From Gymnopilus junonius (Eukaryota > Basidiomycota > Agaricomycetes > Agaricales > Galerinaceae): a stretch of 64,000 nucleotides of DNA. Made by a program: the position numbers and the translations under genes. How positions within the stretch are numbered: position 1 is the first letter of the stretch; each line of letters starts with the position of its first letter. The stretch lies in contig JADNYJ010000085.1 in assembly GCA_015501075.1 (NCBI GenBank), forward strand, positions 1 to 64,000. The letters are read 5' to 3'. Below are positions 34,306-46,379 of the stretch, piece by piece. The notes under the pieces are model-generated. The model was not told the DNA's origin. It saw only the letters and a program-made list of their open reading frames with translations, and did no database searches.

Positions 34306-36027
34306 CCTTTTTCCCTACTCGCGTGATTCCAGTACGAGTTTTTATTTTTCGTGTAAGGGACTCTTTAGCGCACACTAGAAGTTCTTGACTGCCGGCATTC
34401 GAGGTTGAGCCGAAAACGTAAAATAATAGAACGAGTCATTCGAGCTGTCAAATTTCCTTTTAGACCTAATTTGGATAACATCATACCGTAATTTTACCAT
34501 GTTTTCCATTCTTCTCGTAGGGGAAGCGAGAAAGAAGCGCTAATAAGTAAATGCGATCACAGAAGGGTGTTATGTGTTGTGCGCTGGCAGTCGAGAATTA
34601 GTACCATCGAGCATTTATCTGCCTTTTCCTGGTCCAATTGAAGGTTCGCGTTCAGGAATCGAGCTGTTTGAGCATCTAAATTTTTTGGTCTAGATCGTAA
34701 GAATCATTGCGAGCCAATATTCTTCCACTTTTTCTACAAACGAGAGGACGGAAATGGAAGTAAAGACATAAAGCTCTCTCGGAGCTTTAGTGGCTGAGAT
34801 CAAATGAAATGAAAATACGTACGGCGACATTTCAGCATTGCGGCTCCATGTCCGTACTCGTCATGAGTATTATGCATGCTTAAAAGCAGCCATGGTCAGG
34901 GGAGATACTGATGAAGGAAAATACTAAATCAAATTAACCCACAACTGAAAAACACCGCGTTTAGATGATTGTGGGCAGCACGATTTAAGCAACGATAGCA
35001 ACTCTGCTATCCCTAGGGAAGGAATTTTATGATTGAAGTACTGAAAGAGGATGCGTGACTCCTAAGGTTTGAGAATACCTCGTCCTGCAGAAATATATAT
35101 CGAGCTCAAGCCAGGATTTCCGCCCGAGTATGAGCGGTCCTCAAAGGGGTCCACAATGCCTAAGAAGAATTCCAAAAATTGGAACAAATGAGATTAATCG
35201 AAGGATAACTATCCGGATTACGGAACAATAGTGCGGGGTGATAAAATGCACCGAAAATTGCCTTGGAACGGGTAGACGTTCAACATTGATGTTAGTCTGA
35301 AGTAATCATGAGTATTGTTCAATATGAATCGATGTCCAAACTCACAACCATCCGTTTCATGAGAACATGTAAGGCTTTGAGAAGTAGACCAGAGGATGAG
35401 CCTTGCAACTTCACCAATATTGACGGACCTGTGGTTGATGTACCCGAAGGTATGAAGAGTATTAAAGAGGCTACGACCTCTAAGTGAACCGCTAACGACA
35501 ATTTAATGAAGGGCGCAGGGACGTTGAGCATGACGGAGAGATAGACTGGTTATCAAAGGTTGTGGACAGGGCAATCGATGTCAAGAGGGGCGATAGTAGC
35601 CGGAAAATCACTTCAATTTGACTTCAACCGTCGCAGACATGTTTGGGTAAGCAACGGAATGATGGAAGAGAGGCATAATAATTCGCGCTGGGAAAGGAAA
35701 ATAGCTCAGGTAATGGACCTTGTACACCACCCTATGTAGGAAGCGAGACAAAGACAGAGCCAGAGAAGAGATCGATTGGAGTCCGAGTCCTGTTTCCGTG
35801 AGTTGGCCGTGAGTGATTTCACATGTTTATCAACGACAATATTGAGTGTCTCTAGCGTAATCTGTAGTGATATCGCATTTGGAAGAGCGAGTATCTCAAC
35901 CAAGGCGAAAGTGAGCGAGAATCAGTGAACGGTGAGTCGTGAGTGGCAGTTGAATAATCATAAAATCAGGTGACTAAAGACTTATTGGTGAACCGGATCA
36001 TGACAACTGACAAGTCGCGTTTCTGCT
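34306..36027. other. Long intergenic region, no gene assigned
   Basis: About 1.7 kb. Two short minus-strand frames (35319-35531 and 35706-35903) are the only open stretches; neither shows a motif. It contains the upstream regions of the hydrophobin (minus) and the oxidoreductase (plus). Confidence 0.35.
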
Positions 36028-38292
36028 ATGCAGCGATCCTTACGGCTGCCCTATGGAACTGTTTTGTACTTTTTGGCTATATGTGCATCTTATGCATTGG
36101 CTAAAGACCTTTACACGACCCAGCCTTCTTCTTGCCTTTTCAGAGACCTAGGGAGCTCAACAACATGCGTTCCCGATTCTTATCGTTTATCTCAAGATAC
36201 TCAAACGGTGTTTGAATCGACATCCCTTGAGCTGGAGTTCAAGTTGGAAGAGCGGATCTCTTTGCCAGTCGACAATTCTACCAAGTCATTCTGGCTTGAT
36301 ACGCCTGGCGCGAACCCCCTTGCCGAGGCAGGAAGCGAAGGAGAATTGACGGAGGATGCGGATGTTTGCATTGTTGGAAGCGGCATCACAGGGGTAAGTA
36401 CAGCATGGCATTTATCGAAGATGCTCAACAAGGCTGGTACACAAGAGAGAACAAGGGTGACCATCTTGGAGGCGCGTCAATTTTGTAAGCCGAATGTCCT
36501 ACTTCTGATAGCCTGTTACTCAATACATATTATCTCCAGGCTCCGGTGGTACTGGTACAATTACATCTGGCTCTCATAAAAAAGACACAAGCTCATGGCA
36601 CTTTTTAGGCAGAAACGGCGGCCATCTAACTCGCAACGCATTTTTGTCATTCCTAAAGCATCAAGCCCGCTTCAATACTTCGGAGGCCAAGAAAATCTTC
36701 GCCATAGAGCAGTATACCACAAATTCATTGATTGAATTTATAACTAAGAACAGTCTGTCAAAGGAGGTTGACCTTGTCGAAGGAGGCATGTGACGGTATT
36801 CCGTACCGAGGAAGAAGATTCGAACGCAAGAGCAGATCGGGCGGCCGCGAAAGAAGCTGGATTGGACGTAAATTCTACATGGATAGGAAACACTGAATTG
36901 ATCGAGGTAAAAGTGCCCTATTTCATCGTTACACCATTACTCAGAGTTTCACCATTAGAATTACGGTCTGAACCCTGATCTGAATTACACGGGGATGTTC
37001 CATACGGGCCATAATGTCTGGCCATGCAAGCTTGTTACCCAACTCTTCAAAGATGTCCAGTCGACCTCAGACAGCGTGAACATCTCTCTGCATACAAAAA
37101 CACCAGTTACAGCCATCACACATAACACCTGGCCTTCCGCGGACAAGGACTCGCACTTCTCTATCGCTCAACACCGACGCTGGAAATTGCATACCCCACG
37201 TGGCAATATTGGCTGCTCTTACGTTGTACATGCTACGAACGCTTATGCTTCTCATTTACTGCCCTTCCTTGCTGGAATAAAAGAGTCGAAGTTAACTTGG
37301 CCTTCAGTTTCTGGCGAGGAACATGCGTCCCAACCTCCATACCCACACCCTCAGCCATCACTTATCTCGCATTCTCGAGGATTGCATGGTATCGTACCTA
37401 CACGAGGACAAGTCGGTGCAGTTCGTGCTAACTCCGAGCTTAACTGGTTGAATGCCTGGGACGGCGGAGGCGGTTGGCAATATTGGTTCCCTAGGTATCA
37501 AGACACTGGTAGAGAAGGACCATCTGCATTGAAAAACCCACTTGTCATTGTAGGCGGCGCAAGACATCTTTCGGGCGGCGAATTGGAAGCCGGCATTGCA
37601 GATGATTCCAACTTGAATCCACTGGTTTCAACTGCGCTTAGGTCGCTATTACCTCGTTTCTTCCCGGAGCAATTTGTGCTTCCTACCACGAATCAGACAA
37701 GCAACGTTCAAGCCACATCGTCGGATGATGGTTGGGAGATGGAATGGGTGCGTCCATGTCCATTTATAAGCTAGAATCCTCAATAATGAGCTCCTTTAAA
37801 TCTAGTCCGGCATTATGGGATTCACTAAAGACGGCGATCCTTTTGTATGTTGCCACTTTTCAATGTTTCTAATCAGTTCAACTTTGACTTATAAACTTCT
37901 CAGGTAGGACCCGTTCAGGTCCCTCAAGATCTCAGGGGCAATAGCGACATAAGGACCGAAAACTATTATGATGGCCAATATATCGCAGCTGGGTTCTCGG
38001 GCCACGGGATGCCTCGTACTTACGCATGGTCAGTTTACTTCGCGTGCTCTTCTTTCGTGGTACTTAGAGTTTTGGCTCGTGCTTGAATCTTGACAGTGCC
38101 GAAGCCATTGCAGGCATGATCAATGCGCAAATAAGAGGAGAAGAATGGAAAAGACCATACTGGCTTCCAGAACATTACCTTACATGGGCCACACCAGCCA
38201 AACATAGCTGTACCCACTTATCAAAGCTGGCTCGACAATGCGTATGGGACTACAGTACTTCAAATGCTTTTGTTACTCGTTTGAGTAGATAA
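36028..38292 (+). CDS. FAD-dependent oxidoreductase, DAO family
   Basis: D-amino-acid-oxidase-like flavoprotein. N-terminal hydrophobic stretch (YGTVLYFLAICASYALA) suggests a signal peptide or anchor. The dinucleotide-binding motif is DVCIVGSGITGVSTAWHLSK. Further segments: GRNGGHLTRNAFL, GMFHTGHNVWPCKL, GCSYVVHATNAYASHLLPFL, VPTRGQVGAV, VIVGGARHLSGGELEAG, GIMGFTKDGDPFVGPV and the C-terminal FAD element AAGFSGHGMPRTYACAEAIA. A 15-base microexon (36540-36554) supplies SGGTG between ARQFC and RNGGH. Later introns are at 36907-36960, about 37747-37805, 37843-37902 and 38028-38097. One lost base near 36787 (VEGG to HVTVFRT) shifts the frame. Substrate unknown; short Ser-rich insert before VPTRGQ. 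Confidence 0.85.
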
Positions 38293-38534
38293 CTCCCTAT
38301 AACTCCTTTTCCCTGATTGATCTTCTACACCGACGCGCTTTCCGATGTTAAAGATTTTATCCGAAGGCAAATTATATTCCTGGAATTCAATATGACACGT
38401 AAGGCGGACATTGAACAGTAATACAAAGCCAAGAAATAGGACGGCAAAAAAATATGATTATGAAGACTGCTTCTACTCTTTGATAAAAGCAACGCTCTTC
38501 CAATACTTCATTCATCTACCTGCGTCTGGCTCGC

Positions 38535-39415
38535 TCAACTGAGGAATATTGGGGTTGGACAAGGAGCCCAACAACTGCATAGCTGTGTCACAAGCCAATT
38601 GCGGAAACCAAAGGCATTTGGGCTGTCTTCAACCACGACGGACATGGATTTGTTGAAGAAATGCAGCAAACACAACGCAGGAATCCTGCGGAGGTTTTCG
38701 ACTTCAACATGTCCATTAGCCTTACTCTTCCCGCTTTGTTCCAGCTTCGTGAACCACTCTGAAAACGGTACAAGTGGACTGAAAGATATGTCGCTATGTG
38801 TTTAGCAAGTGATGTCCAAGATGGAGGGGATGAGAGGACGATGGTGGGGTGCTAGAAAGGCGGAAATCTACCAAAGATTTTGCCGCAGTATGAAGTGGAA
38901 TCCAATCGACAGTCTAAGTCATAATTTAAGAAGTTCTGTTCAAAAAATATCGTGAAAGAAGCGTACTCTTTCGTCAGAAGGCAGACAGCCACATCCCTTA
39001 CTACTCTGCACTAAAGCGAGAAGCCATTCCGCTGTGTTCCAAGCACCGTTTGATCCTCCAGAAAGCTGGCCCACGTGGACGATAATTAAATTAAATTTGC
39101 TCTTGTTGGATGCTTGCGTGAGGATTTCCTCCGAGACCCATCTCGATTCAGAACACCCAGTCCAACGGAACCTCTGGAGGGATGGGAGCTTCGGCTAGAT
39201 ACGCACTGCTGGATTCGATATCTAGGAAAAGGGTTATGATAGTAAATTTCAGACCAATCAGGAAATTTTTACTCTGAAAAACGCCGATAGAACTTGTGTA
39301 TGCAAAACTGGGAGGCAATGGACGAGTGGAAGTCAGTGCAAAATCGATAAAATTCCGCAGCCCTTTGATGCTGACTTAGAAAGAAGTCAAGGATATATTG
39401 AAATCGACGGGTCAT
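38535..39415 (-). pseudogene. Hypothetical protein gene, frame-broken
   Basis: Minus-strand segments from Met 39415: MTRRFQYILDFFLSQHQRAA and DFHSSIASQFC, then IESSSAYLAEAPIPPEVPLD, a one-base shift near 39150, SRWVSEEILTQASNKSK, IIVHVGQLSGGSNGAWNTAE, a gap with stops (38830-38960), and finally EWFTKLEQSGKSKANGHVEV, LRRIPALCLLHFFNKSMSVV and a stop at 38535. The pieces have good protein character, but I do not recognise the family. Introns or indels between them are not resolved. Confidence 0.4.
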
Positions 39416-40319
39416 GCTAACAAAAACTTTTTAGTTCACAGTATAGAAATTCGTTCGAATAAAACTGACCGTTTTCTCAATATACTCTTTGCCTTTCGTT
39501 TCTTTTCGCCATTTTTGCATTTCTTGCTACCACGATGATGGATGGTAAGGTTTACGATTCCAGCAGATCCCAGATTAACCTTTTCCAAACAGTCGGGACA
39601 TACAGCCCAGTTATCAGGGAGAATGATAATTCCTTCTTCGTTTATGGTGCTTTGGGACTGTGAAACGCCGTTACATCAGGTTAGATGGCGAATACAAAAC
39701 ATGAATATGCACCTCAGCCATAGATACGAGTTGCACTGTTAGTGTAGAACCTGAACAAAAGGAGTTGGAAGGCTACAGGATAGCGCTATTAGCAGCGGAA
39801 CGGATCGCGAAATCGCAGGTGACAAAAATAGACCACGCCTTGGTGTCAATGATGGATGTCTGAGTTCGAATCCCACTGATGCTACAATTTTCTTCCTCCA
39901 CGCCCTCGTCAAAACGTAGCGATTCTAGCGTGAGGCTCTTCTCATATATCTCGCCATCCATTCAAACTAGGCATATAACAATGTTTTAGAAAGGGCATGG
40001 TGCCCCAATGGTTGAGAGCCAGCCTCTTTGGATCTCTAGAACCGTACATTGTACGTGTATTTCTCATTCACAAGTGGAAATGTTGTTTATATTTTACTTT
40101 GACAGATCCTAAGGAATCGCTCGTCAAGATCTGCACCATGATGTCACGGATTCCGTGCGCTTTCATTCCTGAAGTTGAAGGTTCTTTTGAGAGCCTCTAT
40201 TGGCAGGTTCCACGCCACGCTCATTGTTGATGTATTGTCTCACTGAGTGCACCTGGGATTTCCAAATGACGCCCACAAGAGCGCATGACATCATGACAAG
40301 CCCTTAGTCTCAGCAAGGC
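39416..40319. other. Intergenic; tRNA-like scraps, no gene
   Basis: About 0.9 kb. Two short tRNA-like words occur (ttcgaatcc near 39868; ggtgccccaatggtt near 40001), but no full cloverleaf can be drawn from either. No coding region supported. Confidence 0.35.
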
Positions 40320-40326
40320 TATAAAA
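40320..40326 (+). promoter_or_regulatory. TATA box of the HAM1-domain gene
   Basis: TATAAAA 47 bases upstream of the ATG at 40367, in a pyrimidine-rich leader (ctcctctctc). Confidence 0.6.
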
Positions 40327-40366
40327 TCAACTCCTCTCTCGAGAAACTTCCCCAATTTATTTCATC

Positions 40367-42950
40367 ATGGACAAAGCTACATCAGTCACAGCCGCTTTCC
40401 AAACCGGAAAGCTACCCTCGACGCAACAGGTTAACCACTTCATCAACTTCCTCGTCGCTCAGGTCGAGCCAAGTCAAGACCAACTCAGCGGTCAAGGCCG
40501 AGTTTTGGTGAAAGACGTCATAGCTGTTTTGCGTGCGTACCAGCAGTTGGGAGCGAACAAGAATTGTATGTCATTTTTCCCTGTTTTCAGTCAACATTTT
40601 TCTTATTAGCATTCTTATCAGCCGACAACATTCTCCAGGAAGCCGTATGGCATCTGACAGAAGGTGATCTTACTGTGGCCCCTGGAGGCCGCCAGAGCAG
40701 AGACAGAGCGCTCCAGGATCTCAACGCAATACGCGACGCTCTCCGTAACGTCCTCAACATCGTCTGGTCCTCTGTTACTTCGGAGGGCACCTCTCTCTTC
40801 GAAGAATTCTTTTCAGTTGCCCGCCTCTTTTTGGCTGATGCAGCCGAAGTTGTCGAAGAACAAGCCGGTCGCACTAAGGATTCATTGCGTCGAACAGAGG
40901 ATGAAGTTCAATCAGGTCATCGTGATCCCCTTGGTCGGGACAAGCAACGGTTAGAAGAAGAGAATGATACTCAGGTCGCTTGGGAACACAAGATGGATAC
41001 GTCAAGCAAGCTGGCTCGACGTCCATTGGCGCTACTCAAAGCACGACCTCCTCTGCCCAAGAGAAGCGGGATAAGACCGCTTCAAGGCTCCAGGATGCGT
41101 TCTGGAAAGTAAGTGGAGGTGCTTTCATCCAATGACGTCACACTAACTCTTTTCCATCCACTGATCCAGATTACCGACAGAGCCAAGTCTGATCAGGAGT
41201 ACCGCCAGTCTCTTGACCAAGTCTTCGAGATTCTTCAAGCGCGCTTCGACAAGTCTGTCGACATCGCCGCTGATCCCAACGCTACTCTAGCCGACTTTAT
41301 CGCTGACCCTACTCCCGATCAACACATTCCCAAAGCCTTAGAGCAATTCCGCTCCCTCTTTGAACGTCTGGCCAACACCTCTTTGGAGCCTGCGTCCAGC
41401 ATCTGCGTACATGCTCCTCTCCATCTCCAAGGACCAAGACGTCAAGACATGGTTCAACGACTCTTTCGCTTTGGCGAGGAAGAATCTCACGGAGCCTGAC
41501 TATGCTCGTTCAGACGAATCTGAAGCTAAGCGCAGGGAAATGCGTCAACGGTGGGATGGTTTACTTAACAAGGACGCAAAATGGAAGGAGTCAGTAGACG
41601 GCCTTAACCAGGAACTCGATAAGATCGCAACTGGTTTGGCCAACGATGCCGATTTGAACAGGGTCAAGGACGCCCATGCTAAGCTGGGCCAGGACATCCA
41701 GCAGCAGTTCCTCGAGGCAGGCGTGGATGCCCAAATGCAAGGCGCCGTCGAGCAGATTACTTGGTTCTGGCAAGATCTTTTCAAGGTCTACATTCCCAAG
41801 CTTTTCTCGAAGATGCGTGATGTCCCGATTCCAAGGTTGGTTGTGGTTCTTTCAGGCACCCTTCTTTTGCTTATACATACCGTTGCAAATATTTAGAACC
41901 GAATACAAGGACGCCGAAATCGAATTTGTTATGGAAAACCTGGATATTTCATCTGTCAACATTCTTCCTTCTCATGTCTACATCCGCAACGTCACAGACA
42001 TTGACATTAACACTGCCGACACCACCACCAAGCCATCCACTACCGCCGTCGGTACTCTCACCCATGTCAACATCAAAGCCATCCAAATGGCTCTTAAGGA
42101 CGTTTCATTCTGGTACAAGGACAAAGAAAGCAGTGGGATGAAACCAAGCGAGTTTAGCGGTCTTCTGGGGCTCACCCTGCCTCCTCAAGGTGTCGAACTC
42201 GACCTTGAAGTTCGCCTCATCCATGCCAACGCTCGCGGCTCCGAATCGCGCGAGGCTAAGAGGCGATTCAGCTCCGTTGAACGTGCCCATGTATCCCTTT
42301 CTAACGACGTCCAGATTGCGATCAAGCAGAGTAATCACAAGGTCCTCACCACAGTCTTCAAGCCTATGGTCAAGAAGCGTCTGCGAGAAGCACTCCAGAA
42401 GACGTTGAGCGAGCAGGTTGAGGCGATGGTTGACTGGGCGGATTCTATTGCTTATGACGTCGCTCAGCGCAAGGTGGTCTTTGAGGATGCCGGTCTTGGG
42501 ACTGGTGGATCGTTGATGGCCGCGATCTGGAGTGAGATTGGAAGGTTGCAGAAGACGGGCCAGGTTGATGTGCAGATGACGGGTACAGGTCTCGTCGCTC
42601 ACCACGCCGAGAAAGGGAAGTCGCTCGCGATGGGCGTTGAGCCTCAGATCCTGAGCGGAGGGAAGCACGGGCCGATGGCTGCAGGCGCAGAACCCATCGA
42701 CCAAAAAGTACAGAGGATGGGCGAGCAGTCTGGTGTGAACCCTCGGGAGATAGCTCAGAGTGGCGGATCGACGGGCATGGATGCAGACCAGTCTCAAGCG
42801 GTAGGTCTTGCTGGTGAGATTGGAGGTCGGACGCAGGGAGTTTTGAGGGAGGGTAAAAAGCGTGCTGCCGAGTTTGAAAGGAGCGTGGATAAGAAGAAGG
42901 AAATGGAGATGACTACAACTGGATGGCAGAGCTCGGCGTTTGATGTTTAA
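40367..42950 (+). CDS. HAM1-domain (hyphal anastomosis-like) protein
   Basis: Large helical protein with HAM1-like N- and C-terminal regions; relatives are tied to hyphal fusion and may be lipid-binding. N-terminal part: MDKATSVTAAFQTGKLPSTQ, an intron after NKN, then DNILQEAVWHLTEGDLTVAP and ALRNVLNIVWSSVTSEGTSL. Middle: ITDRAKSDQEYRQSLDQVFE, PDQHIPKALEQFRSLFERL, SISKDQDVKTWFNDSFALAR. An intron near 41836-41895 joins VPIPR to TEYKDAEIEFV, followed by the beta-rich C-terminal domain (IKAIQMALKDVSFWYKDKES, GVELDLEVRLIHANARG) and amphipathic helices ending at 42950. Two single-base losses (about 40997 and 41392) shift the frame, but both halves read through on repair. A 230-codon antisense frame at 42105-42797 is a shadow. 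Confidence 0.8.
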
Positions 42951-43271
42951 TTTTTCTTGCTGTCTTTTCTTTTCAAAATAAAACTAATCTAGAAAAGATG
43001 ATGATGCAGTATACTACTGATAGGATATACTCTATGACCATTGTATCAACTTTTCTGTTTCTCTATGAGTAGACACTCTTTTTATTATTTGTTCCTTTCT
43101 TCATCGATGTTTTCACACATCAGAGTTGATTTCCGCCCTTGCAGCCGAAATAAACACTGGTCCCAAACGCCTGTCTAAGGCTTGGAAGGATTCCTAACAG
43201 AACAATGTTGTACTTTACACACAAGACAAGTAAAAAAATTCCGCATATCTACGGCCCTAGAGTACAATACC
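42951..43271. other. Convergent 3' intergenic region
   Basis: AT-rich tail between the HAM1-domain gene (plus) and the membrane protein (minus). No gene seen. Confidence 0.4.
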
Positions 43272-44705
43272 TTACACAATGGTAGTGCCCTTGTGAGTAG
43301 ATACGTCGTCCACCGTAGTGCCATATTCTTTACTTATGATGACTGTATTATCGGTAGGACGTTTGGTGGCAAAGCTACCCATTTCATATCCAGTATGCGA
43401 ATGAGTGCCCATTGAGCGCTGAGAGGGATATGCGAAGGATACGGCATCGGGCAGCCCATGTACCATTCCAATACCGACTCTTGCAATGATCAGCAGGGGC
43501 GTCATGATCTAAAAGGGTGATAGATAGACGGGTAAGCACAATTTCGGAGCGACATAGGGTTGGTACTTCACCGCAAGCTGCGTCGAAATATCTATCAGAT
43601 TAAGAGCCAGCACACTTCCAGTCTCATAGACTGTAAGCATCACAATAGTAAATGCAGCAAAGATAGCACCCGACTCGACAAATGTTAGGATGGTTGTGAG
43701 ATACCTGTTTCTGTTGATTGCGATATCGTTGACTTGTTTGCCCATGTACCATAACCGGCCAGAAATGGCTAGTGTAACGCAGATATTGATTGCTAAGTCT
43801 AATACCCAGCCGACAGGGCCGAAATGCACGATAGTGGGAGATTGAATGTTTGAGCCGGGGCGTGCTAATAATCCAGTTAGTGCGTAGGCGGTTGCTATTG
43901 AAAAGAATTCAGAATGTGCGGTTTTGGAAAGGATGATGGGAATGTTACCCATGTGGGCCACTTCTACCAAAAGCTAGAGGAGGCGGGTTTGGTAATATTC
44001 TCGAATGAGCTCAAATGGGCGGACGTACTGGGAAAACGACGACCTTCCAATTGCGAGACCAGACGACATACAGGCGCCATATCTGCCCGCATCGAAAGTT
44101 ATTAAAATCAAATGTTTTCAATCACGATTATCACGTACGAGTACTAGGTCCTGAGTAAAGACCTAGAAAATTGAAAGAGGTTGAGATTATATTTGGTCGA
44201 TGAAGGACAATGATCTCACTGAAGTATCATATAGGACCGTTTTCGCTGTAGCTTTTCCTGAAGCGTAGTTGCTCCAATAAAGGATAGAATACAGAGGAGG
44301 TTCGGGGTTTGGTATCCGAATGAATGCATCAAGCAGTTGCGACAGTGAAAGAGATACATGTGCCGTTCCCATCATGAAAAGAAATGTGGATGTCGTGGCC
44401 AAAATTCTGGAATAAGTCAGTCGAGGGTTTAAAGAGCAGCGTAGATAGACTCATGACGTACACCGGTTGTTGGAGTTTCTTGAATAAAACATACATCGCC
44501 ACCGCATATATAATGCAGCTGGTTTTGGGGCTGGTCACTAATGGCTTGCGATAAGATTATCGCATACTCACTTCATACCTAATCAACAGCTTCAGTCTTG
44601 GAAACGCAAGGTTTAAAAGTACGTACCCCATAAGCTTGTTTCGACCCAAATTCCAATGAGTGCATTTTCATCGAGTCGTGGAACAGAGGGAGCGGACGCG
44701 GCCAT
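43272..44705 (-). CDS. Multi-pass membrane protein (agaric seven-helix family)
   Basis: Start at 44705 (MAASAPSVPRLDENALIG). Exons join to give CIIYAVAMYVLFKKLQQP, TSTFLFMMGTAHVSLSLSQL, a loop with YWSNYASG, YDTSV, IWRLYVVWSRNWKVVVFP, GPVGWVLDLAINICVTLAI, YLTTILTFVESGAIFAAFTI and LLIIARVGIGM, then a hydrophilic tail to 43272. The conserved VESGAI, the YDT before the third helix and the WRLYVVWxRNW loop are typical of a large Agaricomycete-specific family of seven-helix proteins with unknown ligand. Some small introns (44410-44460, 44110-44200) are placed by motif only. Confidence 0.7.
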
Positions 44706-45974
44706 GATCAAACGTATACTCCAGTTAGATTAGAAGGCACCTTGAGCATATATAAGCACGCAATACGATAAACTTAGATTCACCTTATATTTTCAGTACA
44801 GGCATCTTTCCAGATAGGATTACACATCGTGTCCGAGAAGATGCCAACTGTGTGTGTGATGGTAGCGTTATTGCATCGTATGGATTGCTCTTGAAGCTTG
44901 ATGTCCTCTAAATAGTCGTAATTATATTGGAGGAAGTTACACTTGGTGACGCCGCCATGGGCTCTTCCTGTGTGTTACGTATGACCGATTGACACCTTAG
45001 ACAGCACGACGGGACTTTTAGATGGTCAGATTTTTTAAGTACTTTGCACATTCTCAGTTCACGTTTCGGATTTCCCGAGACGTCTACCATTTTCCTCGGC
45101 CGAGCTACCTGTGTCTTGGAAATGAAATCCGAACCAGACAGTGAACTAGTCCGGTGAACAGTGTGTATGCCAAGTATACTTACTCCTTACTCACAGTGCA
45201 CACCAGAATAGCTGTATGGGCGTTATCCTCAGAAGCCTTTCTCAAGTCTGTCACTTCCTATGACCCAGATTATTCCTATTCTTGAAATTCATTTCTTTTG
45301 AGTCTGCTGCGGGATTGGACAATAGAATTCACCACGATTTTAACTATGGAATTATTGCCATAATTGTCATTGGTGAAGACTGTCTCTCGTCGAATACATG
45401 CAAATTGTGCAATGTGAGCGCTAAATTTGAATAGACGTGGGAGATCCTGACATCATCGGTTTATCTAAATCTACGTGTTTAAGCGATGACATCGGCGGCG
45501 GCCTTATAATGATTTAGCGGATGTCAGTCGATCATTGCATTCGTGATGAAAGGGGCTTAAATTTGTAGTAAACCCAAGAGAGAAGTACTGTATTTCCCGG
45601 ACTGTGTAATCGGAATGAAGGGACTCCGTCTTCCTTCAGTTGCGCATCTATCATCGGTGGAGTATCAGTTGGATGAAGTGGTGGGTTGGTGGTGGGTAAT
45701 CAGAAGTTGGCTGTTCGTATGTTGCTGAGAAAGCCAATCCGAAGGCGAGGGGTGGTAGGTTAAAATATACAATTGATAATATGATACTGATTGTACATAC
45801 ACAGGAAGCGCCACCGGTAGGGAATGGCAGGGGTAGCCCGCGGGTATCGCGGCTCAGACCCGTACCCGTACCCCTGCTTTTCCCTAGGATGGCCTGTTAA
45901 TAACTTTAGATCATTTGATACTCCCATAGCGTTGTCGGTGAATTAATTTTTGGTCATTTGAATGCCCATTATTC
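44706..45974. other. Intergenic with a GC-rich hairpin
   Basis: About 1.3 kb without a supported gene. At about 45820-45886, ggcaggggtagcccgcgggt faces acccgtacccgtacccctgc, an inverted repeat with ACCCGT tandem units that would fold into a strong hairpin. Confidence 0.4.
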
Positions 45975-45977
45975 TCA

Positions 45978-46080
45978 CACTGCTGGCAGGGGACTTTTTT
46001 AGCTATGGTAAAATATTAGTAAAATAATAGCTAGCTTGTTTTACTAATATTTTACCATAGCTAAAAACCTGCCAGCTGTG
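45978..46080. mobile_element. 103-bp CACTG-ended MITE
   Basis: Starts CACTGCTGGCAGG and ends CCTGCCAGCTGTG; the inner arms ttttagctatggtaaaatat and its complement pair perfectly for 28 bases around a 13-base loop. Flanks carry a 3-base direct repeat TCA (45975-45977, 46081-46083). The first 11 bases match the end of the 641-bp element at 7811, so both belong to one CACTG-ended family. Confidence 0.75.
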
Positions 46081-46083
46081 TCA

Positions 46084-46379
46084 CCTCCGAGTGATTAGTG
46101 CCCTCATTTAAGGTTTGATATGTGGATAAAAATACAGGCAAAGGAAAGAAAAAGATTACCTCTCGATATGGAAAAATGTTCCAAGGTCTTTCAGAAACCA
46201 AGAGCGGTGCAAATACGAAACAAGAAAAGTAATAGTACCTGCTAGTACTTGCTCACTAATGATGGATAATAAAGCGGAAATAATATTGAAAGGCAAGGCG
46301 TCATAGAACAGCATAAACACTCGACTATGTCGGCCATGATCTCCAGGACCTTACAGTGATTTGTATAGTTATTTGATTT
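46084..46379. other. 3' flank of the acyltransferase gene
   Basis: About 0.3 kb, AT-rich, nothing supported. Confidence 0.4.

Noticed and set aside
39815..39885. tRNA-like word ttcgaatcc with tgatgct after it
   Set aside because: The T-arm stem pairs poorly, no matching 5' acceptor is present, and the anticodon loop lacks T33. At most a tRNA scrap.
39999..40045. Leu-tRNA-like start ggtgccccaatggtt
   Set aside because: No T-arm motif follows within reach and no cloverleaf can be drawn.
42105..42797. 230-codon open frame on the minus strand
   Set aside because: It lies antisense to the well-supported HAM1-domain coding region and shows no family motif; a shadow.
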